A stretch of 64,000 nucleotides of DNA from Sphaerisporangium melleum (GCF_014646695.1 NZ_BMNT01000029.1:62001-126000), one strand, 5' to 3'; positions 18,766 through 27,192 are shown, numbered from the stretch's first letter. The notes: generated by a model not told the origin, from the letters alone. Translations and numbers: made by a program.

Positions 18766-18997
18766 AGCGATGAATCAGGGCCGGTGACACGCCGCATGAG
18801 TCCTCCCAAGCGCCCGCATAACGCGCCACCTCGCCGGATCCGGACACCTCCCGCGAATCGTCGGCCGAGGACCGGACGGCCGCCGGCCCGAGACGGACCC
18901 CGCCGCGCCGCGCAGGGACGCCTGAGCGGCGACGCCGAGCGGCAGGTAATCCGGGCGGCCAGCACCCGCATCGGGGAGGCCGGGGCAGGCGCCGCAA

Positions 18998-19025
18998 GTG
19001 ATGCATAAGTGCGATTATGCATGAA
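18998..19025. repeat. dif-like Xer recombination site
   Basis: The 28 bp have Xer-site geometry: left arm GTGATGCATAA (18998-19008), 6-bp centre GTGCGA (19009-19014), right arm TTATGCATGAA (19015-19025). The inner 8 bp of each arm are perfectly inverted, and 9 of 11 match overall. The CATAA-6bp-TTATG core matches that of bacterial dif sites as I recall them. It lies 342 bp upstream of the nearer recombinase gene. It could be the chromosome-dimer site, or the site of a mobile or resolution module. Confidence 0.6.
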
Positions 19026-19489
19026 ACGCTGATAACGCACCCCGGGAAGGGGTCGCACAAGACGCGCCGGGCACGGCCCGTCTCGTGCATGCCGGACGGC
19101 CGCGCAGGCGCTCGGCGCCGGACGCGTCGCTTCGCTGACACGCCGTCGTACGCGGCCCGGCGGCCTCGGTGCAGCGTCGTGCAGCGCGCGGGTGCCAACC
19201 CTGGGCGCCGCCGCACCGCAGGACGCCGATCTTCGGCGGCGGGGACGCATCTGCGGTGGGCCTCCGTCCCAGAGCCGGCGATACGGCCGAGGTGCGGTGA
19301 GGTTTCCGCCCTTGCCGGCACGGCCGGGACGATCATCCGTAAAACGATCTTGAAGGGGACGCCTCGAGGGCCCGTCCGCTCCAGCGGCCGTCGTGCCCGG
19401 GAATCACGATGTCGGCCGGGGCGCACCGCGACGCCCGTGGCCAGGCTCACCTACAGCCCCGTTCTGGCCCCCTCTTCAGACGCACAGAT

Positions 19490-19531
19490 CTCCTATACCG
19501 AACAGAAGCTCAATTCTGTTCGGTATAGGAG
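19490..19531. repeat. Perfect 18-bp inverted repeat with 6-bp centre
   Basis: The arms CTCCTATACCGAACAGAA (19490-19507) and its exact complement (19514-19531) flank GCTCAA. The arms are 44% G+C in a region well above 65%. The 6-bp centre again equals the overlap size of Xer-type recombination; alternatively this is a large operator for a TetR-like dimer pair. No T-run follows, so it is a poor terminator. Confidence 0.65.
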
Positions 19532-19677
19532 AAGTCTGTAGATAACCGGACAATGCGGCCACGGTGACCCTGCGTCCCAGATCGCCCTCAGCGGCTCCTC
19601 TGTTCAAGGGCGCCGACGCGCGACCTCAGTTCGGGACGGGCAAAGATGTGCGGTCTCACCCGCTCCGGCATCGTCAA

Positions 19678-19775
19678 CGCCGCGTCCGCCGTCGGCGGAC
19701 GCGGCGCACAGGTGCCCGCCCCTCCCCCGAACTCGGACGCGCCGCGTCTGCCGACCGGCAGACGCGGCGCGTCCG
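19678..19775. repeat. Two strong GC hairpins in tandem
   Basis: Hairpin one has 13-bp perfect arms (CGCCGCGTCCGCC, 19678-19690, and 19694-19706) and a 3-base loop. Hairpin two has 19-bp perfect arms (19734-19752, beginning CGGACGCGCC, and 19757-19775) and a 4-base loop. They share the GACGCGGCG motif. They lie downstream of the ferritin-like gene (ends 19958, reading left) and could terminate it or block read-through toward the recombinase region. Confidence 0.6.
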
Positions 19776-19865
19776 CGGGCCGCTCAGGGGTCTGCGGGCG
19801 GCCCGAACCCGCCCGGCACCGCGGCGTCGGTCAGGACCACGACCGCGCGGGTCGCAGGTGAGAAA

Positions 19866-19890
19866 GGGGGAACCGGATCGCGGTTCTCCC
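19866..19890 (-). terminator. Hairpin downstream of the ferritin-like gene
   Basis: GGGGGAACCG (19866-19875) pairs with CGGTTCTCCC (19881-19890), ten pairs including one G-U, around a 5-base loop. It begins 68 bases beyond the stop codon of the gene that ends at 19958. Together with the stronger hairpins further left it is a plausible terminator. Confidence 0.45.
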
Positions 19891-19957
19891 CTCCTCACCG
19901 GGGAGGGTCATCCGGCCGAGTGTGCCGGTGTCCCGCAGGGCCGATCGGACGATGCGC

Positions 19958-21022
19958 TCACGAGCGCGACTCCGGGGGTACGTAGTCGAAGGTGGGGCCG
20001 GCCACGGTTCCGTCCTCGTGGCGCATCAGCAACAGGGCGTCGGCCTGGGCCTTGAGCGCGTACATGGTGCCGACGGCGGCGCCGAGCGTTCCCGGGTCGC
20101 CGTTGAACGCCTGCTCCAGTTGGTTGAGCAGGGTGCAGTAGGTGCGGTTGAACTCTTCCTGCGCGTTGCGGATGGCGCTGCCCGGGGCGTGGTCGGACAG
20201 CCGCGGGTTGGGCCGCATCGGGCGTACCGCGGCCATGTCCACCGAGATCGGCTCGCCGGTGGGCCCGGACTGCGGGGTGTCTCCGCGCTGGTAGCGCCGG
20301 CCGAGTTGCAGTTCCCGGAAGCGGTAGTAGTGCCCGACCTCGTCCCGATCGGGATGGAAGACGTCCTGGTCGCCGTCCCAGACTTCGCCTCTGACGGTGC
20401 CCTCGCCCTGTTCGACGATCTCTTCCAGCGCCTCCAGTGCCGACTTCAGGTCCCGTACCGCGGTGAGCCGTCCGGCGGTGTGCCGGAAGTGGCTGTCGTT
20501 CAGCTGGCGGGCGGGATCGCCGCTGAAGACCTCCTGCTCGCCGAGCCGCTCGCTCAGCTCACGCAGTCCTTGTTCGATCGCGGCGTAGAACTGCCCGATC
20601 GTCTCGTAGTGGTCGCCTTGTGCCGGCGCTTGGCGTGGGGCGGGCCGTTCCAGGCGCAGGAACATCTCCAGGGCTTGCGGGCCGAATGGGAGCAGTGACA
20701 GTTCCAGGTCGCTGTGGGGTAGCCGCCGGGGGTGCGGTGGCAACATCTGTGGCGTGTCCAGGCGTGGCCGGCCGCCGACGGCGTTGAGCAGGTTCGCGGC
20801 GAGCGCCAGGTGGAGCATCTCCTCGGCGAAGACGCTGCTCACCACCTCTGCGGCTTCGGGGTTGTGGTCGGGTTCCAGTGAGTACAGCGCGCACAGGTAC
20901 GGCGGCAGTGTGGCCTGTTCCAGTTCGACCGCCCATTGCAGGTGCTCGCGCAGGCTGTCGAGGGTGTCGATTCGTGCCGGTGCTGGAGCGGCGACCGTCT
21001 TGCGAGGCTCCGGATTCTTCAT
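19958..21022 (-). CDS. Ferritin-like domain protein (PF12902, VioB/RebD-type)
   Basis: This 354-residue protein is built on the Ferritin-like fold found at the N-terminus of VioB/RebD/StaD indole-dimerising enzymes. WAVELEQATLPPYLCALYSL and FAEEMLHLALAANLLNAVGG supply the Glu and E-x-x-H metal ligands; a second helical pair includes EIVEQGEG and DEVGHYYRFRELQLGR. In pigment pathways the domain is part of a ~1000-residue protein. Here it stands alone without pathway partners, so its substrate is unknown. The ATG at 21022 has GGAGAAG upstream. It may bind a diiron centre, which is inferred from the ligands. Confidence 0.85.
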   Translation of the reverse strand: MKNPEPRKTVAAPAPARIDTLDSLREHLQWAVELEQATLPPYLCALYSLEPDHNPEAAEVVSSVFAEEMLHLALAANLLNAVGGRPRLDTPQMLPPHPRRLPHSDLELSLLPFGPQALEMFLRLERPAPRQAPAQGDHYETIGQFYAAIEQGLRELSERLGEQEVFSGDPARQLNDSHFRHTAGRLTAVRDLKSALEALEEIVEQGEGTVRGEVWDGDQDVFHPDRDEVGHYYRFRELQLGRRYQRGDTPQSGPTGEPISVDMAAVRPMRPNPRLSDHAPGSAIRNAQEEFNRTYCTLLNQLEQAFNGDPGTLGAAVGTMYALKAQADALLLMRHEDGTVAGPTFDYVPPESRS

Positions 21023-21339
21023 CAGGTGCTTCTCCGTGTCAGAAGGGTTTCGCGCAGCGTGATCGCCCGGCGGTCGTCCGTCCGCCGATGGCGTCCGTCG
21101 CCACCCGGTCGCCAGCTAAGACCGGATGTCTGTCCACGTTGTGACGATCCGGCGAGATTCGGCCCCGGCCGCGGTGAGGCCGCCGATGAGCTCTCGGGGC
21201 TTGGCCGGCCGTGCGCGGGTCTGTCCGTCGTGCGGGTCGCGGCGGTGACCGGCGGTTGATGTGGTCGCGGGCCGGTTGGTGGGCGAGGGCCGCTACCGGC
21301 CGGTGGGGTTGTGCCGGCCGCTCCCCTGGTCTGGATGGG
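21023..21339. other. Intergenic region, no gene seen
   Basis: The 317 bp between the ferritin-like start and the LysR stop hold the promoter region of the ferritin-like gene (right of 21022). I see no small gene, terminator or clear repeat. Confidence 0.4.
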
Positions 21340-22239
21340 TCAGCGGGTCCACAGGGCTTCCTGGACGGTGTTGATCAGGGTGATCAGTTCGGGGGTCGCC
21401 TGGTCGGGTGACCAGGCGATGCCGTAGGTGATGCGCAGTTCCCCCGCTTGGAAGGGGACGAAGGTGACGTCGGGCCGTTTGACGGAGGTGGCGAGCAGCC
21501 GGGGTACCGGCAGGACGCCGGTGCCGGCGGCGACCAGGTCGAGTAGTGCGGCGAAGTCGTCGATCTCTTCGGCGACGAGGCGGTGCTGGTGGGGGCCGTG
21601 CAGGGTGGCGGCGAGGGTGGCCCACATGCCGCCGCGTGGGCGGTCGTGGGGCATGAGGACCTTGTGTGCGGCGAGTTGGGTGGGTTTGACGGCGGTGGTG
21701 CCGGTCAGCGGGTCGCCGGTGGGGATGGCCAGGTGGGTGATGGTCATGCCGAAGCGGGCGCTGGTGGTGTAGCCGGTGGGGAACGGGGCGGGGAGCAGGG
21801 CGGCGGCGACTTCGCCGTTGGTGAGGGCTTGGAGGGCGGCGCGTCGTCCGGTGGGGCGCAGGTCGACGTCGATGGCGGGGCGGCGGCGGGACAGGCGGCG
21901 GGCGGCCTGGGCGACGAGGCTGCCGGCGGGGGGTGCGTAGGCGAGGCGGATGGCCGGGTGGCGTGGGGTGGCGAGGCGGCCGGCTTCGGCGTGCAGGGCG
22001 GCTGCGGTTTCCAGGAGCGCTTCGGCGTAGGGCAGCAGGGCCTGTCCGGCGGGTGAGAGGCGTACTTCGCGGCTGGTGCGGTCGAACAGGCGGACGCCGA
22101 GTGAGCGTTCGGCGCGGCCGATGGCTTGGCTCATGGCGGGTTGGGAGAGGTTCAGGTCCGCGGCGGCGCGGGAGAAGCTCAGTGTTCGGGCCACGCGGGC
22201 GAAGCAGTCGATTTCGCGCAGGGTGGGTGTGGGTTCCAC
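21340..22239 (-). CDS. LysR-family regulator
   Basis: This 299-residue LysR-type regulator has an N-terminal winged HTH (FARVARTLSFSRAAADLNLS, then QPAMSQAIGRAERSLGVRLF and RTSREVRLSPAGQ) and a periplasmic-binding-protein-like effector domain from about residue 90. GTG 22239 gives the typical TLREIDCFARVA start; a much longer open frame upstream is not family-like. It is divergent from the KhtTU-like antiporter with a 241-bp AT-rich gap, so it may control that operon. The effector is unknown. Confidence 0.9.
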   Translation of the reverse strand: MEPTPTLREIDCFARVARTLSFSRAAADLNLSQPAMSQAIGRAERSLGVRLFDRTSREVRLSPAGQALLPYAEALLETAAALHAEAGRLATPRHPAIRLAYAPPAGSLVAQAARRLSRRRPAIDVDLRPTGRRAALQALTNGEVAAALLPAPFPTGYTTSARFGMTITHLAIPTGDPLTGTTAVKPTQLAAHKVLMPHDRPRGGMWATLAATLHGPHQHRLVAEEIDDFAALLDLVAAGTGVLPVPRLLATSVKRPDVTFVPFQAGELRITYGIAWSPDQATPELITLINTVQEALWTR

Positions 22240-22480
22240 CGGGTCAGTATGGCGGCCTGTTGTTGCCGGTGGGGTGGCGGCGATAAGCGGTGTTGATGGA
22301 TGGGCGCTCTGTTGCCCTCCCCCGCTGGCGGCTGGGTGTGTGGCGCGGTGTGCCGGCTGCGCTTTTGGGGGGTGTCGGGGGTGGTCGCGCGGGTGCCGGC
22401 TCATGGATTCGTCCAGATCTACCCACTTATTGGTAAGTTTCAGGAGCACATTTGGCAATTCAGAGCAGGAGGACCGGGCC

Positions 22481-22966
22481 GTGGTGGACATCGAGCAGAC
22501 GGCGCTACCGGGCATCGGGTTGCGGCACGAGTTCACCACCCGGTCGGGGCGCCGTATCGGTGTGATCTCTCACCGGTCCGGCCGGCGCGACCTGGTGGTC
22601 TACGACAAGCACGACCCCGACCAGGCGTGCGAGACGGTCAAGCTGAACGACGAGGAGGCCGACGCGCTGGTGGAGCTGCTCGGCGCCCCGCGCATCGTGC
22701 AGCGTCTCAACGCCCTGCACCGGGAGGTGGAGGGGCTGGTCAGCGCGCAGTTGCCGATCACGCCGGGTTCGCCCTACGCGGGCCGGGCGATGGGCGATGC
22801 GCGGGTGCGGACGCGTACCGGTGCCTCGATCGTGGCCGTGGTCCGTTCGGGGCAGGTCTTCGCGAGTCCGGCGCCGGACTTCACCATTCAGGCCGATGAC
22901 ATCGTCGTGGTGGTGGGCAGCCCGGAGAGCACCTCCGCCGTCGCCGACATCCTCGGCCACGGGTGA
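22481..22966 (+). CDS. khtT: Cation:proton antiporter regulatory subunit (KhtT-like)
   Basis: This 161-residue cytoplasmic regulator has an N-terminal domain (TALPGIGLRHEFTTRSGRRI) and a C-terminal TrkA_C/RCK_C domain (residues ~80-160) ending FTIQADDIVVVVGSPEST. Such subunits gate K+/H+ antiporters in response to pH or nucleotides such as c-di-AMP. GTG 22481 has AGGAGG 8 bases before it. It is 9 bp upstream of the membrane subunit, forming a two-gene operon as in Bacillus khtTU. Confidence 0.88.
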   Translation: MVDIEQTALPGIGLRHEFTTRSGRRIGVISHRSGRRDLVVYDKHDPDQACETVKLNDEEADALVELLGAPRIVQRLNALHREVEGLVSAQLPITPGSPYAGRAMGDARVRTRTGASIVAVVRSGQVFASPAPDFTIQADDIVVVVGSPESTSAVADILGHG

Positions 22967-22975
22967 GGATCCCGC

Positions 22976-24163
22976 GTGGAGCACACTGCAATACTGTTTC
23001 TGGAGTTCGGTGCGGTTCTGCTTGCGCTCGGGGTGCTGGGTGCCCTGGCGTTGCGGGCGGGCATCTCCCCCATTCCCCTGTATCTGATCGCCGGGCTGGC
23101 TTTCGGCACCGGTGGGATTCTTCCGCTGGCGACCAGTGAGGAGTTCATCGGCACCGGCGCGGAGCTCGGGGTCATTCTGCTTCTGCTGACGCTGGGGCTT
23201 GAGTACAACGCCGACGAGCTGGTGACCAGCTTGAAGGGGAACGCTCGCGCGGGTGTGGTGGATCTGGTGCTGAACGCCACGCCGGGGGCGGTGTGCGCGC
23301 TGCTGCTGGGGTGGGGGCCGGTGGCGGCGGTGGCGATGGCGGGTGTCACCTATGCCACTTCCTCGGGTATCACGGCCAAGGTGCTGTCGGATCTGGGGTG
23401 GATCGGTAACCGGGAGACGCCGGTGGTGCTGTCGCTGCTGGTGTTCGAGGATCTGACGATGGCGGTGTATCTGCCGTTGCTGACCGCGATGCTGGCGGGG
23501 GTGAGCCTGGCCAGCGGGGCGATGTCGGTGGGCATCGCGCTGGCGACCGTGGGTGTGGTGCTGGTGTTCGCGCTGCGGTACGGGCGGTGGATCGAGGCGT
23601 TCGTGGCCAGCCCGAACTCCGAGGTGTTGTTGCTGAAGGTGGTCGGGCTGGCGTTGCTGGTGGCCGGGATCGCCCAGCAGTTGCAGGTGTCGGCGGCGGT
23701 GGGGGCGTTCCTGGTGGGCATCGCCTTGTCGGGTGAGCTGGCCGAGGACGCGCAGGCGTTGCTCGCTCCGTTGCGTGATCTGTTCGCGGCGGTGTTCTTC
23801 GTGTTCTTCGGTCTGCAGACCGATCCGGCGAAGATTCTGCCGGTGGCGGGGCTGGCGGCGGCGCTGGCGCTGGCGAGCATGCTGACCAAGCTGGCCACCG
23901 GTGCGTACGCCGCGCGGCGGGCGGGGATCGCGCCGGCGGGCCGGATGCGTGCGGGTATCGCGCTGATTCCGCGTGGTGAGTTCAACATCGTGATCGCGGG
24001 GCTGGCGGTGGCGGCGGGTGCGCATCCCGACCTTGGGCCGCTGGCCGCGGCGTACGTGCTGATCCTGGCGGCGTTCGGGCCGCTGGCGGCGCGGTTGGTG
24101 CAGCCGTTGCTCACCGCGATCGCGAACCGGGGGGCCGAGTCGGCCGGGCGGGCGGGTCGATAG
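22976..24163 (+). CDS. khtU: Cation:proton antiporter, CPA2 family (KhtU-like)
   Basis: This 395-residue membrane protein has about 12 helices and belongs to the CPA2 monovalent cation:proton antiporter family. Family motifs include TLGLEYNADEL, TYATSSGITAKVL, SLLVFEDL (ion-binding acidic residue) and ALIPRGEFNIVIAG. With the KhtT-like partner it probably extrudes K+ (or NH4+) in exchange for H+ at alkaline pH. No RCK domain is attached, consistent with a separate regulatory subunit. GTG 22976 is the only suitable start. Confidence 0.9.
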   Translation: MEHTAILFLEFGAVLLALGVLGALALRAGISPIPLYLIAGLAFGTGGILPLATSEEFIGTGAELGVILLLLTLGLEYNADELVTSLKGNARAGVVDLVLNATPGAVCALLLGWGPVAAVAMAGVTYATSSGITAKVLSDLGWIGNRETPVVLSLLVFEDLTMAVYLPLLTAMLAGVSLASGAMSVGIALATVGVVLVFALRYGRWIEAFVASPNSEVLLLKVVGLALLVAGIAQQLQVSAAVGAFLVGIALSGELAEDAQALLAPLRDLFAAVFFVFFGLQTDPAKILPVAGLAAALALASMLTKLATGAYAARRAGIAPAGRMRAGIALIPRGEFNIVIAGLAVAAGAHPDLGPLAAAYVLILAAFGPLAARLVQPLLTAIANRGAESAGRAGR

Positions 24164-24323
24164 GCGTCGTCGATGGGACGGCGGGGGTGGCAGGCGGGGC
24201 GGGGCGGTTCGCGCGGGTGGTGACCTGCGGGCGATAAGCGGCGTGGATGGATCGGGCCGGGCGGGGCGGTGGCGGGCAGGATGCGGGGCGATCACCTTCG
24301 CTTCGAGTCACCGGGAGTGTCAT

Positions 24324-26594
24324 ATGACCGCCGTACCGACGTCGCCGTTTCCCGCCTCTACCGTGCTGGGGTATCCGCGGATCGGCCCGCGCCGTGAGTT
24401 GAAGCGGGCGCTGGAGGCGTACTGGCAGGGCCGCCTTGGGGTGGAGGGGCTGCGCGAGGCGGGGGCGCGGTTGCGGGAGGGGACCTGGCTGCGGCTGGCC
24501 GAGCTGGGTCTGGCCGCTCTGCCGTCCAACACCTTCTCCTTGTACGACCATGTGCTGGATGCGGCGATGATGGTGGACGCGGTGCCCGGGCGGTACCGCC
24601 GGCCGTTGCCGGAGGACACCTGCTTTGCGATGGCGCGTGGTGGCGAGGGGGCGGCGCCGCTGCGGATGACCAAGTGGTTCGATACCAACTATCACTACTT
24701 GGTGCCGCAGGTCGGTCCGGGGACGCGGTTTCGGGCGGTGCCCGGGAAGCCGGTCGGGGAGGTGCGCGAGGCGCGGGCGCTGGGGTTGTCGACCCGTCCG
24801 GTGTTGCTAGGGCCGGTGACCTTCCTGCTGTTGTGCCAGGCCGAGCCGGGGGCTGCGGAGGGTTTCCGGCCGTTGGAGCGGTTGGACGATCTGCTGGCGG
24901 TGTACGAGCAGGTGCTGGGTGCGCTGGCCGCCGAGGGGGTCGCGTGGGTGCAGTTGGACGAGCCGGCGCTGGTGGCCGACCGCTCCCCCGGTGAGCTGGC
25001 GGCGGTAGGTGAGGCCTACCGCAGGCTGGGCGGGTTGCGGGGGCGGCCGGGGTTGCTGGTGGCGGGCTATTTCGGTGAGCTGGGGGCGGCGCTGCCGGTG
25101 CTGGCCGGGACGCCGGTGGAGGCGATCGGGCTGGACCTGGTGCGGGGTGGGGGCGATCTGGCGGCCGCGTGTGCGCTGCCGGAGCTGGCGGGCAAGACGG
25201 TGGTGGCGGGGGTGGTGGGCGGGCGTGATGTGTGGCGCACCGACCAGGAGCGGGCTTTGGCGGGGTTGCTGGCGTTGCGGGCGCGGGCGGGGCGGGTGGT
25301 GGTGAGCACGTCGTGTTCGCTGCTTCACCTGCCTTATGACGTCGATGCGGAGGACGGGCTGCCGGCGGGGTTGCGGGAGCGGCTGGCGTTCGCCGAGCAG
25401 AAGGTCGCCGAGGTGGTGGAGCTGGCCGGGCGGCTGGCGGCGGTGCCGGTGGACGCGCCGGTGCCCGGGGTTCCGGTGCTGGCTGCGGGGGCCGGTGTGC
25501 CGGACGCCGGGCGCGGCGCGGCGGGGCCGTGGCCGGCGTCGGGGCGTGCCCCGTATGAGGTGCGGGCGGCGGCGCAGGCGGCGCGTTTGCGGCTGCCGGC
25601 GCTGCCGGTGACGACGATCGGGTCGTTTCCGCAGACCGGGGAGTTGCGCGCCGCGCGGGCGGCGTTCTCGGCCGGTGAGCTGGGCGCCGGGGAGTATGAG
25701 GAGCGGGTGCGGGGGGAGATCCGCCGGGTGGTGGAGCTTCAGGAGCGGCTGGGGCTGGATGTGCTGGTGCACGGGGAGCCGGAGCGCAATGACATGGTGC
25801 AGTACTTCGCCGAGCATCTGGAGGGTTTCGCGGTCACCCGGCACGGCTGGGTCCAGTCGTATGGTTCGCGGTGTGTGCGGCCGCCGATCCTGTACGGGGA
25901 GGTGCGTCGCCGGGGGCCGGTCACGGTGGGGTGGACGCGGTATGCCCAGTCGCTGACGGACCGGCCGGTCAAGGGGATGCTGACCGGGCCGGTGACCATC
26001 GCGGCCTGGTCGTTCGTGCGGGATGACGTGCCGTTGCCGCGGGTGGTGGGGCAGATCGCCGAGGCGGTGCGGGAGGAGGTGGCCGATCTGGAGGCGGCGG
26101 GGGTGGCGATCGTCCAGGTGGACGAGCCGGCGTTGCGGGAGTTGATGCCGTTGCGTGCGGCGGGCCGGGCGGAGTATCTGGCGTGGGCGGTCGGTGCTTA
26201 TCGGCGGGCGACGTCGGGGGCGGGTGAGCGCACGCAGATTCATACGCATCTGTGTTATTCGGAGGCTTCGGAGATCGTCGAGGCGATCGACGCGCTGGAC
26301 GCCGATGTGACCAGTGTGGAGTCGGCGCGTTCGCAGGGGCGTCTGCCGGCCGAGCCGGGGGTGGCGGGTTTCGGCCGGGGGCTCGGGCCGGGTGTGTACG
26401 ACATCCACTCGCCGCGGGTGCCGGGGGTGGCGGAGGTCGCCGGGGGGATCGAGGCGGTGCTGCGGGTGCTGCCGGTGGAGCGGGTGTGGGTGAATCCCGA
26501 CTGCGGGTTGAAGACGCGCACCTATGAGCAGGTGGAGGCGGCGCTGGCCAACATGGTGGCCGCGGCTCGCCTGGTGCGTGAGCGGTTGCTCTAG
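24324..26594 (+). CDS. metE: Cobalamin-independent methionine synthase
   Basis: This 756-residue MetE transfers a methyl group from 5-methyltetrahydropteroyl-triglutamate to homocysteine. The N-terminal domain (TVLGYPRIGPRRELK) and C-terminal catalytic domain (from TTIGSFPQT) are both complete. Zinc ligands are visible in HTHLCYSE (His and Cys), SVESARS (Glu) and NPDCGLKTR (Cys). ATG 24324 follows CCGGGAGTG. The 160-bp leader is too short and shows no features of a cobalamin riboswitch, which often precedes metE in Actinobacteria. A clear hairpin follows the gene. Confidence 0.97.
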   Translation: MTAVPTSPFPASTVLGYPRIGPRRELKRALEAYWQGRLGVEGLREAGARLREGTWLRLAELGLAALPSNTFSLYDHVLDAAMMVDAVPGRYRRPLPEDTCFAMARGGEGAAPLRMTKWFDTNYHYLVPQVGPGTRFRAVPGKPVGEVREARALGLSTRPVLLGPVTFLLLCQAEPGAAEGFRPLERLDDLLAVYEQVLGALAAEGVAWVQLDEPALVADRSPGELAAVGEAYRRLGGLRGRPGLLVAGYFGELGAALPVLAGTPVEAIGLDLVRGGGDLAAACALPELAGKTVVAGVVGGRDVWRTDQERALAGLLALRARAGRVVVSTSCSLLHLPYDVDAEDGLPAGLRERLAFAEQKVAEVVELAGRLAAVPVDAPVPGVPVLAAGAGVPDAGRGAAGPWPASGRAPYEVRAAAQAARLRLPALPVTTIGSFPQTGELRAARAAFSAGELGAGEYEERVRGEIRRVVELQERLGLDVLVHGEPERNDMVQYFAEHLEGFAVTRHGWVQSYGSRCVRPPILYGEVRRRGPVTVGWTRYAQSLTDRPVKGMLTGPVTIAAWSFVRDDVPLPRVVGQIAEAVREEVADLEAAGVAIVQVDEPALRELMPLRAAGRAEYLAWAVGAYRRATSGAGERTQIHTHLCYSEASEIVEAIDALDADVTSVESARSQGRLPAEPGVAGFGRGLGPGVYDIHSPRVPGVAEVAGGIEAVLRVLPVERVWVNPDCGLKTRTYEQVEAALANMVAAARLVRERLL

Positions 26595-26615
26595 GGGGTG
26601 AGGGGGCGCGTTGGT

Positions 26616-26663
26616 GCGGGTGGTGCGCATCCCTCGGCCGGCTGAGGGGTACGCACCACCCGC
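26616..26663 (+). terminator. Terminator hairpin after metE
   Basis: GCGGGTGGTGCG (26616-26627) is exactly complementary to 26652-26663, and inside it CCCTC (26631-26635) pairs with GAGGG (26644-26648), giving a stem of nearly 20 pairs with an 8-base loop. It begins 22 bases after the stop codon. Confidence 0.7.
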
Positions 26664-26809
26664 GGCCGGCCGTCGGATCGGTGGTGGTCGCCGCGTGCGC
26701 GTCCGGTCATGGACCGCGCCGTAGGGGCGGGTCGATGACCGGACGCCTTGAGGTGGAGGGAGGTGGCGGGGCCGGTCACCCCGCTCCCCCGCCGGGTGGC
26801 ATGCCGGTC

Positions 26810-27187
26810 TCAGCGGTCCTGGATCAGGCCGAGGACGTTGCCGTCGGGGTCGGTGACGGTGGCCACCAGGCGGCCGCCGCCGACGTCGTGCGCGGCCTGG
26901 TGCACGGTGGCTCCGGCGTCGGTGAGTTCGGCCAGTTTCGCCGCGATGTCGGGGACGTGCCAGTAGGCCACCGGCGAGGTCATGCCCTGCGGTCCGCCGC
27001 CCGGGACCAGCCCGATGTGCTGGCCTCCGGCGTCGAAGCCGACGTAGTACGAGGAGTCGGCCTGAGGTTGGATGCCGAGCAGGGCGGCGTACACGGCCTT
27101 GGCCTTGTCCAGGTCGGACACCGGGTGCAGCACGGTCTTGATGGTCGGCCCGGTGAACGGGGGGATCTCGGCGTTGGTGGTGTTCAT
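26810..27187 (-). CDS. VOC/glyoxalase-family protein
   Basis: This 125-residue single-domain vicinal-oxygen-chelate protein has betaalphabetabetabeta repeat features: TIKTVLHPVSDLDKAKAVYA, HIGLVPGG, VAYWHVPDI and TVTDPDGNVLGLIQDR. It would bind a metal through His/Glu residues and act as a lyase, dioxygenase or antibiotic-binding protein; the reaction cannot be told. Its start lies 5 bp after the stop of the AraC-type gene upstream, so the two are one operon, a common pairing in actinomycetes. Confidence 0.87.
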   Translation of the reverse strand: MNTTNAEIPPFTGPTIKTVLHPVSDLDKAKAVYAALLGIQPQADSSYYVGFDAGGQHIGLVPGGGPQGMTSPVAYWHVPDIAAKLAELTDAGATVHQAAHDVGGGRLVATVTDPDGNVLGLIQDR

Positions 27188-27192
27188 GCAGA

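Larger units (their letters stand above)
18704..19957. other. 1.25-kb region without a convincing gene
   Basis: Open frames here have irregular codon use and proline/arginine-rich translations without domain features, so I call none of them. The region instead holds the half-site, the dif-like site, the 42-bp inverted repeat and a cluster of hairpins, each listed separately. The recombinase promoter should lie in its left part. Confidence 0.55.

Noticed and set aside
19490-19531. Reading the 42-bp palindrome as a LexA box
   Set aside because: Actinobacterial LexA boxes have GAAC and GTTC four bases apart; here they are 16 apart, and no SOS gene follows.
16440-19531. Calling the recombinase region an insertion sequence or integrated plasmid with defined ends
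   Set aside because: No matching terminal repeats, target duplications, tRNA gene or cargo could be identified; only the core-site-like repeats are supported.
19564-20055. A plus-strand frame of 163 codons in the hairpin region
   Set aside because: Arg/Pro-rich, spans perfect hairpins and overlaps the end of the ferritin-like gene; no family or start signal.
22505-24295. A 596-codon minus-strand frame opposite khtTU
   Set aside because: Shadow of two well-supported plus-strand genes; low-complexity translation.
24164-24323. Cobalamin riboswitch before metE
   Set aside because: The leader is too short and I see no B12-box-like sequence.
24807-26630. A 607-codon minus-strand frame opposite metE
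   Set aside because: His/Arg/Pro-rich shadow of metE with no domain or start signal.
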